A stretch of 64,000 nucleotides of DNA from Lojkania enalia (lineage: Eukaryota; Ascomycota; Dothideomycetes; Pleosporales): NCBI GenBank assembly GCA_010094045.1, contig ML986642.1, positions 124,179-188,178 on the forward strand, written 5' to 3'. Shown in pieces: positions 48,036-58,839 of the stretch. The notes under the pieces are model-generated. The model was not told the DNA's origin and ran no database searches. It saw nothing but the letters and a program-made list of their open reading frames with translations. Every line of letters starts with the position of its first letter. Position 1 is the first letter of the stretch. Made by a program: the position numbers and the translations under genes.

Positions 48036-49592
48036 ATGCACCTACCACGTCTACTCGCTCTCCCCCCTACCATCCTGTTCCTCCTCTGCGCCGCACCTGC
48101 CGCCTCCGAAAAGCAATGGCCGCACAATCTGCCGAGACATATGAAGTATTTTCCAGAAGACGAAGAGCATGTCAAGAGAAGTCTAAGAATACAAGAGAAG
48201 CTGCAAAGGGAAAGACCAATTGGCGTGAAGAAAATGAGTGCAGACGAAGGAGAAATGTTCTTCCTGGACAATTGGATATTCGCTTCGGACCTCGAGAAGA
48301 ATGCGGAGAATACCAGGCGCTCGGCATATGAGGAAGAGAATGTATATGCAAATGGCTCTCTGCAGGCGTTCTCGCCTTTACGCCCCCACTCTGAGAAAAG
48401 TCTGTTCAACGCAATTGGGAGATTTGCGTTGCCGCGCGCGCTATTTGGAAGGGGGTTTGAATGTCCGACGGGAACGGAAGACTGCTCCGATATTGGCGCC
48501 CCGGATAGCTGCTGCGCAATAGGCTCCGCATGCATTAATATTAGGGATACAGGGTTTGGATCAGTAGGCTGCTGTCCGCAAGGGCAGACATGTGCAGGGA
48601 CGATATCGTGTGATACCGATAATGGATATACGAGCTGTCCGGATAGTCCGAATGGAGGGTGCTGTCTACCTGGATATAGTTGTCTAGATGTTGGATGTAA
48701 GCTGAGTCCTACTTTCGTACCGTAGTTAAAGCTAATTGTTTCTAAGGCGTCGTTGCTGGAACATCAACTATAACCGTCCAGCCATCGACTTCGGCCCAGC
48801 CAAGTCCTTCATCGACGACTGTCGTAGTCCCGACGTCAAATCCCCCATCTTCCTCGTCACCCTCCCCGACACCGACGTCAACACTGACATCGTCAGCGTC
48901 AGAAACATATACATGCGATATAGGATGGCATTCCTGTCCAGCTAGTCTGGGAGGTGGTTGCTGTCAGAATGGTCTAGAGTGTGCATCAGGCGCTTTATGC
49001 ATTGACACAGCTTCTAGTAGTGCCGGGAGCACCGATAGCACTGGGAGCACCATGACCCCTTCCGCGCCTGTACGCCCTACTAGCGAAAGTCTCCCTCCGT
49101 CCAATGCTCCTACCACGTCCGGCACTTCAGTCTCAGTATGTCCTACTGGCTTCTATGTGTGTAGTGCGTACTACCCTAGTGGATGTTGCCGCGTCGGAAG
49201 AGATTGCCAGACAACAGGGAGTTGCATACCAATTTCAACCATAACAATCGTGGATAGTAATGGCGTGACGGTAGTAGCCCCGACTGGCGCGTCTTTTGCG
49301 ACGACGGCGCAGCCTTCTGGAACATGTGCCACTGGTTGGTTTAGCTGTGCTTCTAGTCTGGGAGGACTTTGCTGTCCAAAGTAAGTTTCTATATCTCAAC
49401 ACATGCAGGGACGAAGCTAATGGTACTGGTAGTGGTTTCACATGCGGCGAGCAATGTTCAACATCAGTAGCGGGCGGAACTCAAGTTGTTGACAAAATGG
49501 CTCCCGGCACTGCAACTATCATCTCAAGCTTGTCGATATGGGCACTGATGTCCGGCGCAGCAGCTATCGGCATTGCTATGATTATTCTATAA
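48036..49592 (+). CDS. GPI-anchored cysteine-rich cell-surface protein (three exons)
   Basis: Exons 48036-48696, 48747-49380 and 49433-49592 give 484 codons. A signal peptide (residues 1-24, core LLALPPTILFLLCAAPAAS) and a final hydrophobic tail (SLSIWALMSGAAAIGIAMIIL) after a small-residue stretch indicate secretion and GPI anchoring. Between them lie a charged 110-residue segment and four or more Cys modules of the type CP..x..CC..G..C, for example DSCCAIGSACI, GCCPQGQTC, GGCCLPGYSCLDVGC, GGGCCQNGLEC, SGCCRVGRDCQ and GLCCPNGFTCGEQC. They are separated by Ser/Thr/Pro-rich spacers that should be O-mannosylated. The last intron must use the acceptor at 49432; it gives CCPNGFTC, and the nearer AG would leave a 28-base intron. 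Likely a wall-linked protein of unknown role. Confidence 0.82.
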
Positions 49593-49668
49593 TCCATATT
49601 AGTTCGAATATATATGTCTTATCGATACGATCCTCCGTATCCCGATCCTCTGTCCTTTCTGTCTAGCT

Positions 49669-50436
49669 TTAGATGACGTCACTCCTATACTTGATATCTA
49701 AATCCGACTCCCGGGTCCAAATATTCATCCCCAGCTTATTCCCTCTCTGCACCGGTAATCCAGCATGTAATGTCCTCCGATCGCCCCTTCCACTCTTCAT
49801 ATTCTTCCAGAACACCGCGTTCCTCGGAATCGGCCGAAACGTTACACCATCATCCCAGCTCTCGTCGCAATTGATATATTCGCACCAGCGCTCATCAACC
49901 GGGGCATTCAGCAAGGGAAAAGCAGTACCACCACCGACAATATCGCTGTCCGCAGCGACATACACGAAGAAGCTCGTTGCCCTGTTTCCCCCAAATTCAG
50001 ACGTCGTCTGAGCGGGACTCGAAAACCAATCCGTGTGCGGACTATACTTCTGCCCAATCTCGTACTGCACAGCTTGCAGCGGCTCTAGTCTTTCCCTCCT
50101 CGTATCATAGCCCTGAAACGCTAGCGCTCGCTGTTCGATACATCGCACCACCTCGTCACTCTGAAGACTTGTGGATTTCGAGGTCCGGGTACGGGCGAGT
50201 CCTTGCTGGCCCGTTTGGTCGGCAATTTGGCTGTATTCAAGTGTGGACTGTGACACCTCTTGTAGGTGCGCGGCTTCTGCGGGTGTGATGAATTCGGGGA
50301 TGTAGATTATTAGGGGGTCCTCGGAGAAGATTTGCACCCTGTAGAGGTGGTGGGGACATGTGTAATTCTGGGTCGAGGATGCTGTGGTTAGTGACAGTAA
50401 GGCAAGCAGTGGGAATGGTAGCGTTGCAGTGAGCAT
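49669..50436 (-). CDS. Secreted/ER prolyl 4-hydroxylase-like 2-oxoglutarate dioxygenase
   Basis: An intronless frame of 255 codons. The N-terminus (1-21, LPFPLLALLSLTTASS) is a signal peptide. The P4Hc-type double-stranded beta-helix carries the iron triad HTD (His about 134, Asp about 136) and His about 224 in TLHAGLPV, with the 2-oxoglutarate Lys about 234 in GNKLGMNIW. Other family features are IIYIPEFITPAEAAHL, RTSKSTSL, YEIGQKYSPHTDWF and FVYVAADSDIVGGGTAFPLL. The family hydroxylates proline in secreted proteins or small molecules. No transmembrane helix or retention signal is seen. The 3' end is 76 bases from the convergent GPI-protein gene, and the 5' end is divergent from a PDI-like gene. 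Confidence 0.88.
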   Translation of the reverse strand: MLTATLPFPLLALLSLTTASSTQNYTCPHHLYRVQIFSEDPLIIYIPEFITPAEAAHLQEVSQSTLEYSQIADQTGQQGLARTRTSKSTSLQSDEVVRCIEQRALAFQGYDTRRERLEPLQAVQYEIGQKYSPHTDWFSSPAQTTSEFGGNRATSFFVYVAADSDIVGGGTAFPLLNAPVDERWCEYINCDESWDDGVTFRPIPRNAVFWKNMKSGRGDRRTLHAGLPVQRGNKLGMNIWTRESDLDIKYRSDVI

Positions 50437-50808
50437 TTTAATTTTATGTGATCAAATAAGACGGCCAAATGGCGATGTAGTTATTTAGAGAGAAATTGGG
50501 AAGAATACTTCGAACACCGGCATCTATGAATTTATCAGAGCTCTGTGAGCTGATCTGCATGTTGGAGGGGTAATGCATTCCTCAGGAGCGGACGGAACTC
50601 GAGATGTTTCAAATGTGTCGGACTTTGGTCGAAACGTGCTGATGTGCCTGATCTGCGACATGGATTATGGGTCCAACCACTCTGGGGATTCTGTAGACGA
50701 ATTCATTAATATTTTAGACTCCTCGTCGGCAGAAATTCCGACATGTTAATTCCATCTGTAGAATTCTTCTTGTTTTTCTTCTGGTTAGAGATTATTTCGT
50801 ATTCAGCA
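50437..50808. promoter_or_regulatory. Bidirectional promoter, P4H-like / PDI-like
   Basis: 372 bases between the two divergent start codons (306 if the upstream ATG at 50743 is used). The pair must share regulatory DNA. Confidence 0.6.
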
Positions 50809-52036
50809 ATGTGGGCTTTGCCATTCACAATTCTTATCAGCCTTCCTGTTCTGTGTACCGCCACATTGATCGAATTTCCGTCGCAAAAAGAATTCGACCA
50901 GGTCTATCGAAACAATGTTCCCCTTGTAGTCGCTTTCACATCCAAGACCCTCAAATCCCTTGAGCCCTTCCATAGCGCATTTTCGCGAGCAAGCGATACT
51001 GTGAAAACGCCGTTTGTAGCAATTGATTGCGATAAAGAGGTAGAATTATGTAAAGAATACGATGTAAATGCCTATCCGGCAGTGAGGTTGTACTATATGC
51101 TAGGCCATGGGTCAGCGGGAGAAAGACATATGGTAAGGTACAGAGGACGGAAGACGGAGAAGGCGTAAGACTCAATCTCTATCATGAATCTAGGAAAGGT
51201 TGTGTTCTAATAATGTACAGCATTAGATCTTTCGTTGTAAAATATGAACTTGCAACCCTAAATCAAATCCAGTCCGATAAAATAGAAGAGATGAAGAAAA
51301 TCGATGATGTGGTCGTCATCGCCTATATCCGACCTGATCAGGAGTCTCTACTGGAAACCTTCGCAACGGTAGCTGTAGAGCATTATCAAGATTTTGTCTT
51401 CCTATATTCGACAGATACGCAGGTTGCAGATTCGGAAGGCTTGGTAATGCCCGCGATCGTGTGTTACAAGAATACGGATGGAGACAACGCAATATTAAAT
51501 GGACACTTTACAAAACGCGACGTTGAAAAGCTTTTAGAAAAATCAAAGAGCATGGTAATAGGGGAGATCAACGAGCGGACCATAAACGAGTACATGGCAG
51601 TAAGTAGGAGCCTTTGTTCGTAAACGGAGAACCAGAGTGATGTCTAACATATATCTAGCGCGACAAGCTTGCTGTGTATCTGTTCGTAAAGAATGAGGAC
51701 GACGCAACAACACTTCGAAGAGAGCTTACGCCAACATTCAAGATATATGAGAAAGTTGTCAAGGTCGGCGTTGCGAACGCGGTGGAATACGGGCCTATGG
51801 CCAAGAGCTTCGGGCTTGGAGAAGACAAATTTCCAGCCCTCGCGGTCCACGCCCCTATGAACAACAATATCTTTCTGTATAAACAGGGTAGAAGAGTCAT
51901 AGCCTCCACCGTCGAAGCGATGTTGAAAACGATATTGCATGCAAAGGCTGTGTCAGGCCAAGTGTTTGGCCAAGAAGCGCCAGAAGAAGAGGATGGTAAG
52001 ACCAGTGATGATGCTAGCGGGCACGATGAACTGTGA
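50809..52036 (+). CDS. PDI-like ER protein without CxxC, HDEL-terminated (three exons)
   Basis: Exons 50809-51164, 51221-51599 and 51659-52036 give 370 codons. Signal peptide MWALPFTILISLPVLCTA, then three thioredoxin-like folds (a-b-b' arrangement). The first, about 20-120, has LIEFPSQKEFD, the cis-Pro NAYPAVRL (Pro about 90) and a final strand MVRYRGRKTEKAI. At the catalytic position, where PDIs have APWCGHC, it reads TSKTLKSL, so no redox Cys pair is present. The C-terminus is His-Asp-Glu-Leu, an ER retrieval signal. It is therefore an ER-lumen, redox-inactive PDI relative, probably a chaperone or subunit. In animal prolyl 4-hydroxylase the beta subunit is PDI and its redox activity is not needed; here a hydroxylase gene is the divergent neighbour. 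An in-frame ATG at 50743 would precede the signal by 22 residues and is less likely. Confidence 0.85.
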
Positions 52037-52783
52037 GACAAGTCTCGAGCGTTCCAGATTCTTGCCGTAGGAGCCTACTAAATGTGGCGTCCTTAGCAAC
52101 GGCTTGGAGGGTGAAGTAGGAGCAGCCTCTTACTGTTGCCTCGGATTCGGAGGCTTAGAGGCGCAGAAGTGAGCGCGAAGGATCTAGTGAATGCAGGGCC
52201 CTTGATGATTCCAAATTTGAAAGTGTCTGCACCGCACTCAGAAATAAGAAGGGGTGTGCGGTTGTATTAGGGGCAGAGCACAGCCACATGAGGCTGCAGA
52301 AGTGCAGAGCGTCTATTCGCGAATCTCCCCAGTTTTACTCAGCCTTACTCCTATGATAATGCTGATATCTCCATGAGATAAATGTTAGTGTGGGATACTA
52401 CTTATACTGTCAACGGAATATTAGGCTCGTGAGTCAGACTTATCTAGACAAATTTAGCATCGGTGGGTAGCACGAAGAGTTAGCGCTTTGAAGAGGCCGC
52501 TTCAGCTGGACTTAGAGAGGTCGTGTGAGTTCTTGGCTTCGAGATAAGGCTATATTGTATAGCCACAGCTGCAACTCCTATCTTCCCCCCCCCCTCCCCG
52601 CGTGGATTGCCTGCCCTGTGATCTGCGGTACGCAGCGCGGCTTTTGGAGGCATGAGACCGAAGTGCATATCCGATGTGGTAAAGAAAATATAAAATCCAA
52701 GTGGACGCCGATGCCCACAACTCTAACCTCTCTCTAGACTTTTACTTGCCCTTCATCCTAACTTTCATATATTCTCATTCAAT
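52037..52783. other. Intergenic, no gene seen
   Basis: Contains the PDI-like gene 3' region and the membrane-protein gene promoter. A C run (52587-52595) is present. No coding sequence recognised. Confidence 0.5.
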
Positions 52784-54447
52784 ATGAGTTGTGCACTGTC
52801 CACAGTCAGCAATCGCACTGATGGATTTGACTTTGGTAGACTCTATAATGTTTTATTGTACCTTGAGCAAACGTGCCCCCCCGATAGCAACATCTTTTTT
52901 GACAAAACGCATATGTTGACCGAGGCTACTTGCAGAAAGATAGCCGGAATCAGCGACTCTATCTGGTCAGGCTGGACTCCGTATCCAATATCAGATATCT
53001 GGGCGAGAATCGTGACATGGAAACTTCCTCTCTTTCAACTTGTCGCCCAATTTCCAAGACCACCTTTAGGATTCCATGTCGAAACAGCAACCATGGCTCA
53101 CTTGTTAGGGGATCCTATTGATTCTGTGATGAGCATGCTTTTGACGCTTGCTATGTGCCAATCAAGAGTCTATGAAGCAAAGAAGACATGTTCTGATGTC
53201 GGGATTTGCCACTCAGTCCCAGAGTATCACCGAACTTGGAAGGCCCTCGCTCTTATTATGGTTTCATATGACGAGTGTGGGGAATTTCACAAGGCTAACA
53301 ACGTTTGCAACCATTTGTGAGCATCTCGAAGACCGATTTCCGCGCGCCTGCTGACGATCTATTCGTAGTCGAGCATTAATAAGCGTTAAAAGTATTTCTA
53401 GGGAGGTACGCGACATATACGAAGAGGCAGCAGGTTCACTGGCGTCGGACAGAACGACGAAAAGTCTTCCTGTGATGTTCGCCGAGATTATCTTCATCGG
53501 AGGCTGGATTATTGCTTTGTTGAAAGCAGCATCGACGGAGCCAAGCGAGATTAACTGGGTGAACGTCGAAGCTCAGTCGGTAGCCATCTCTGCTATGTAT
53601 CTCTGGGTCACATCTGCCGTGGTGATCGGGTGTGTGATTGGTGCTTCTCAAACTGAGGAATCCATACCTCGTATCATGCAGCATTTCGAGTACGACATAG
53701 CGGATATACTAGGTGAAAGTGCTGGAAGGCCGTCTGCCCAATTTCGTGAGGAAAGCGCTTGGTGCGCGAAGTCGACGCAGCGAGCCATAAACGGGGGCAT
53801 TTATTCATGGAGACCCAGCAAATGGAGAGGCATCCCGACGGGCATCCATGTCCGCGAGTACGCCTTGGTATGGTTTGGCCTGGCGGCAACACTCATGGTG
53901 GGCTGCAGCTTTCTCACCGCGGCTATTTTGTCGTATTTAGTCCCGCCTCGAGGCCCATCATGCCGTCATATCGTTGAATCGGTCATGTAAGCGCGCAAAA
54001 CTGAATATCATCTCTTTCCTAACGGGCATCAGGTTCGCATTGTGGTTTTTGAGCTTCGTCCTGGAATGGGTCTTGGAAAAATGCCTACGGAAATGTATAT
54101 TTGGGGCCATCTTCTGGAAAGATACATTCTTCACCCTCAGCACCATCGCCGTGGTCCTCGTCACACAATGGGGCATTATGAATCGATGTTCCTGCTGGTC
54201 GACCGGAGGCCTGACTTGGGTGCACCTTCCTCAGTCCCCAGAAGTGAAGCCTGAACTCATGTACTTCATCAGACACATCGCGCCTTGGATAACATTCATG
54301 GCAATCCTGCTCCAGCTGGTGTTTTGTGCCGCTGTTGCTTGGAAATACTGGGATGCTGTTCGTGTTTTCATCCAGCGAGATGATGGCAAGTCCAATTTTG
54401 GATGGGAAGCCAGAAATATGAAACGAAGAAGGCTATCTAGCCTATAG
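52784..54447 (+). CDS. Multi-pass membrane protein of unknown function (three exons)
   Basis: Exons 52784-53316, 53369-53986 and 54033-54447 give 521 codons. The first 200 residues contain several Cys (TCPPDS, ATCRK, MCQS, KKTCSDVGIC) and moderately hydrophobic helices. About six strong transmembrane segments follow: FAEIIFIGGWIIALL, SAMYLWVTSAVVIGCVIGA, YALVWFGLAATLMVGCSFLT, ALWFLSFVLEWVLE, FFTLSTIAVVLVTQWGI and ITFMAILLQLVFCAAVAW. The C-terminal tail is basic (MKRRRLSS). The layout is like large families of fungal plasma-membrane proteins of unknown function. Both introns restore clean membrane segments across their joints. No enzyme motif is seen. Confidence 0.75.
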
Positions 54448-54836
54448 AGTCTAGAAATGGAAACCAGTGGACAGAGGGTACAAATACAGACCACCCATTA
54501 AAGTGCCGGAAGGCATAATTATATAGACTAACGTTTACGATATAATGTTCGAGGAAGTCCCAGCCGTGATCCCAGTAGAATGGAAACGACAAATAAATGG
54601 GTTCGACGCTGGAGAGATGACATCAGAGTTGGAATTGCAACTGGCGACTGGCTGGTGCTGGGTGAACAGGTACCGAGGCCCGTGCACATACGTCAAAATC
54701 TTGGCGTTCTATCTCCACTAGCAACTTTTTCAAAAATTCTTGGCTCGCAGCAACAGAGCGTCACGAAATTCAGTCCCTGCTTTTCACGCAGGTTGCTCAC
54801 GCAGCTTGTTCACAGTCGATCGTGGCATTGAATAAC
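54448..54836. other. Intergenic, MPP10 promoter region
   Basis: 389 bases between two plus-strand genes; nothing recognised. Confidence 0.5.
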
Positions 54837-57026
54837 ATGGCGCCACCGTCATTTTCACCAGACGCATCCATCTCTTCCCACACACTTTCCGCCGGCTCAG
54901 TCCAGCCACCCCCCATGGATCTCCAGAACTCTTCCGCAGACCTACTTACGAGCCTCCTCAAGACCCCACACGCTTTTCTACAGCCAACTGTGCATCTAGA
55001 GTCGTCTTTTCTATCAGCTGCAAAGTATTATCTAGATCCTGTTGCTAGTGGTGTTAGCGAGGCGCAGTTACAGCGGCAACAAAATTTGCGAAGGAAAAGG
55101 AAGCGGGGCGAGGGATATGATGAGGGCATTAAGGTCTTGCATTTGAAGAAGTTGCACTTGGAGGGGTTCGGCGTCAATCAAGTGTTCGAACAGACAAGGA
55201 AAATTGTGGATGCCGCGACGGAAGAAATCGAGCTGTCACTCTCACGCTTGGAGGACCACCGAGTGGTCATGCCTGACGGCGTAGCGTCAGAACCAGAGTC
55301 GGAGAGCACGGAGGACAACCAGGGCGAGTCAAGCCTTGGAGAGGAAGGAGCGGATTGGGAGTATGATAGCGATGAAATATTAGAGGAAGAGGAAGCAGCC
55401 GAAGACGGCGTTGATGGAGAGGAAGAACACGAAGATAGGCTCGAAGTTCAGGATGCGGATCCGGATATGTTCTCTGGTGAAAGTTCTCAAGATGACGAAG
55501 CTGCAGAAACCTACCGTCCGGATCCCAATGGCCTTAATGACGGTTTCTTCTCAATTGACGACTTCAACAAGCAGTCGGAGTTTTTGGAACAGCAGGATTC
55601 CCGAGGAGAGCCAGCTGCTAGTGATGATGAGGAGATCGACTGGGATGCCGATCCTTTTGCAGCGGGTATGAACACATCTAAGGAAAAGGGCGCGGATGAA
55701 GACTCGTCAGACAATGAATCTGATAGAGGAGGCCCGACGTTTGGAAATGCGGATCTCAACTCTCCCGAAGGGGACAGCGAGAATGATGAGCTATTGGAAG
55801 ACGGAGACATTGACGGCCTTGGCGATATATCCAATGCCAATAATGTCATGTACGCAGATTTTTTTGCACCACCAGCGAAGAAAGCCGGGAAGAACAAGAA
55901 GAAACGTGGGCGTCCGAATCCTCACAACTTTCCTTCCACCGCGGATCCCCAGGACAACAAACCAGATATAGCTGAAGACGATATTGAAAGGACTATGTCG
56001 GCTGTTCACCGCGATCTCTTTGAGGACGATGATGAAGCCGAACCCGATGGAGACCTCACTGATCTAGACCCTTCTGATCCTAAATCCCGACGCTCAACCC
56101 ACGAGCGCAGACAAGCCAAGCTAGCGGAGGAAATACGAAAACTTGAGGCCGCAAACGTTGCAAAGCGCGACTGGCAGCTCTCTGGTGAAGCCCGAGCAGC
56201 TGATCGACCGCTCAACTCCCTGTTAGAAGAGGATTTGGACTTCGAGAGAGTGGGAAAGCCCGTTCCCGTTATCACAGCCGAAGTTTCAGAGGACATTGAA
56301 GCACTTATTAAACGACGTATCTTGGCCGGTGAATTTGACGAAATTCGACGACGGCGTCCTGACGACCTGGCAACGGGTCCAAAGGTCCGTCGCGGACAAT
56401 TTGAGCTAGACGACACCAAGTCAGGCAAAGGTCTCGCTGAAATCTACGAAGAGGAGCATTTACGCCGAACAGATCCAAACTTCATTGATAGTCGAGACGA
56501 CAAGCTGAAAAAGGAACATAGCGAGATCGAAGCCCTATGGAAGAGTGTGAGCCGGAAGCTCGATTCATTGAGCTCGTGGCACTATAAGCCAAAACCAGCA
56601 GCCCCGAATCTTGAGATTAGGGTTGATGCTCCGGCTATCGAGATGGAAGATGCTCGACCCACGGCGGGAGGAGAAGTGGCCGGCGCAAGCATGCTTGCTC
56701 CGCAAGAACTTTATAAGCCTAGTGATGAGAATAGCAAGGCTGAAATTGTCACTAAAGGTGGTATGCCTATTGCTCGGGAAGAAATGACGAGGGAACAGAA
56801 GCTGCGTAGAAGGAGGAGGGAGAAGGAGAGGATTAAGAAGGCGAACCTCAATGAACCTGCTAAGGAGAAAGGCAAGGGTAAGAAGGCAGAAGAAAAGAAG
56901 CAGTTGCTCGGAGATCTGAAGAAGGGTGGCGTCCAGGTCATTGGTAAGAAGGGCCAGATTACAGATGTGGAGGGTAACCAGGTTACGAACAAGGCCAGGA
57001 CGGGAGCAGCCAACTTTAAGCTTTAA
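54837..57026 (+). CDS. mpp10: U3 snoRNP protein Mpp10
   Basis: An intronless frame of 729 codons, the usual Mpp10 length. Mpp10 is a component of the small-subunit processome and, with Imp3 and Imp4, acts with U3 snoRNA in cleavage of the pre-18S rRNA in the nucleolus. Diagnostic regions are the N-terminal hydrophobic segment with AAKYYLDPVASGV, long Asp/Glu blocks (about 150-330), FFSIDDFNKQSEF, YADFFAPP, and the highly conserved GEARAADRPLNSLLEEDLDF followed by PVPVITAEVSEDIEALIKRR. LKKEHSEIEALWKSVSRKLD comes next, and the tail is Lys-rich and ends ANFKL. The ATG at 54837 is preferred; upstream in-frame codons include GTG but no ATG. Confidence 0.94.
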   Translation: MAPPSFSPDASISSHTLSAGSVQPPPMDLQNSSADLLTSLLKTPHAFLQPTVHLESSFLSAAKYYLDPVASGVSEAQLQRQQNLRRKRKRGEGYDEGIKVLHLKKLHLEGFGVNQVFEQTRKIVDAATEEIELSLSRLEDHRVVMPDGVASEPESESTEDNQGESSLGEEGADWEYDSDEILEEEEAAEDGVDGEEEHEDRLEVQDADPDMFSGESSQDDEAAETYRPDPNGLNDGFFSIDDFNKQSEFLEQQDSRGEPAASDDEEIDWDADPFAAGMNTSKEKGADEDSSDNESDRGGPTFGNADLNSPEGDSENDELLEDGDIDGLGDISNANNVMYADFFAPPAKKAGKNKKKRGRPNPHNFPSTADPQDNKPDIAEDDIERTMSAVHRDLFEDDDEAEPDGDLTDLDPSDPKSRRSTHERRQAKLAEEIRKLEAANVAKRDWQLSGEARAADRPLNSLLEEDLDFERVGKPVPVITAEVSEDIEALIKRRILAGEFDEIRRRRPDDLATGPKVRRGQFELDDTKSGKGLAEIYEEEHLRRTDPNFIDSRDDKLKKEHSEIEALWKSVSRKLDSLSSWHYKPKPAAPNLEIRVDAPAIEMEDARPTAGGEVAGASMLAPQELYKPSDENSKAEIVTKGGMPIAREEMTREQKLRRRRREKERIKKANLNEPAKEKGKGKKAEEKKQLLGDLKKGGVQVIGKKGQITDVEGNQVTNKARTGAANFKL

Positions 57027-58393
57027 AGGACGGCCCATGGAAGCAATGGTAGAAGTAATTTTAAATCGAGTTTTAGGTTTGGACCCCCATATTCGAAAGG
57101 TGCTGTGCATTAGCTTCATAGATTCAGCCGACTCCTAAGGATACTTTAAGCCGTCATTGGGGTGTGGTGAGTTAGAGCAGTTGATAGGTCGAAGAACATG
57201 TATGTGAAAAGGTCCGACACAAAAGTAGAATTCTTCAAGAGGTTACATTGCCATGGGAGGCAATGTACAGGACAGCTCTTTTAGACTACTAGGACTCTAT
57301 CCAAGGCTATTATTGCCAGAGGTGAGTGTTTTAAGGGTCTTCCAAGCTCATGCTCAAACTCATTTAGAGCTACGGAAAAGTTCCATCTGTGTCATACTAT
57401 CCTTTTCTTCTATACTTAGAAGATGTGATCCACAATAACATCATTGTGTTCCTCTACTCCTTGCATCAATCTTCTTCGTATCGGAGATGCCTTTCTCAGG
57501 GTTCCAATGGTATTCATCCCGCTCCTTGTCCACATGCTTATGATTATCACAAATTTCGAGTTTGTGACACGGCTTTATTTCCCTGCAATTATATTGATGG
57601 ACTATGATTTGACTTGTGGATCCGTTACTATCGTAAACTGTTCGGATAGATTGGAACATTAACTAGTCTCAAGTTATCAGGAAGGCCACTTCATCCTCCA
57701 GTCATACATTAGCCCCATATGCATGATCCGGTTGAACAGAGGTCTTCCGTATTCACTCCATGTCCCGAAGGGACTCAACTCGAGGATTTGGGCATCATTT
57801 CTCTTTTTGAACGAAACATCGAATGTGGCCGCACCAAAAAAAAAAAAAAGCCGTCTGCACCATCGGTGTTAAGAAATTGTAGCGATCCAAAAATTGTGGC
57901 CTTGGGATGCAAGTGTACGAAAGCCGATACTTCTCTACCTAACAACAGGTGGTAGTACAAATGCGCAGAACTCATAACCGGGGTCCATACTCTCGTTGCA
58001 AGGATTGGGAATAAAATTTATATACATATCTCTAGCCTGCAGGTTTGCCTCAGCGGCTTCTTGATGCAAACTGCCCACCTTGGGTTCTCATGTTGAAATC
58101 GTGTCGTGTTGGAAATATGGGAGTTATCTCGCAGGGCTTATGGAGAGGTGTGCTGTATTTGGATCGGAAAGCTCGGTCGTAAAACTTCTCTACCTCCTTC
58201 GTTGCTTTAATATTGGTTGCAGCTAAATTAAATGTTACGACCTGTAAGTTCAAATGAGGGTGTTGGAGGATTTTTGGGCCTTTAGAAATATTGTTAATCT
58301 AAGCTAACTGCGACTAGTAAAACAAACGATTTCCTCGTTTCCGACTATATATAGAAGCGGAAGAAGCGTACTGGAGAATAATCTAGGACCAGC
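57027..58393. other. Intergenic, no gene recognised
   Basis: AT-rich, with a 13-base A run at about 57835-57848. A short minus-strand frame (58050-58253) looks mildly coding-like but matches nothing I know. Confidence 0.4.
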
Positions 58394-58839
58394 TTACAGC
58401 GGTGATCTTGTCCAGACGTCAGTCAAACTAGGTTCTGTGTACGCGATGACCGGCAGTGCCTCATTTGGGAATCGGATTGCTCTTGGCTCACTATTTCCTC
58501 CACGTCTCTCAACAGTTCTAACCGAGTCATGATCGCATAGATCGCGCTCGGTTTGCCTGTATATAATCGAGGAGCTGTCCGTTGGGAAGCGGTGTGTACC
58601 AAGAAGCTCAACCTAGCCCGACAAGGTGTTCGAGACTAAGAAATAGCAAATCCAATAGCCATACCTTTCCATTGCTGGTTTCCCGCGCACAAAGGCCTGG
58701 AATGTAGTGGACGCTGTAAGTCTCTATCTGATGGTTCACCTGCAACTCGCTTATGGCTTCCAAAGCGGCTTAAAACACTATCTGCTTTATTTTTTGCATC
58801 GGGCCTACCAGCTAAATAAGCCCAGTCCACGAGATCCAT
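58394..58839 (-). CDS. Possible small hypothetical gene (three exons), unsupported by family
   Basis: ATG at 58839 (preceded in frame by TAA), exons 58809-58839, 58665-58768 and 58394-58612, giving 117 codons. The introns are GT..AG, 40 and 52 bases, and both keep phase. The product includes LEAISELQVNHQIETYSVHY, GTHRFPTDSSSIIYRQTERD and a final EPSLTDVWTRSPL. It has balanced composition and no low complexity. No family recognised. The 40-base intron is short, and three-exon models can be assembled by chance in 450 bases, so this is a weak call; it may also be the remnant of a larger gene. Confidence 0.25.

Noticed and set aside
49381..49408. 28-base intron in the GPI-protein gene
   Set aside because: Too short for splicing; using the acceptor at 49432 gives a 52-base intron and the expected CCPNGFTC module.
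55511..55897. 128-codon minus-strand Ser-rich frame
   Set aside because: Antisense of the Asp/Glu-rich block of MPP10.
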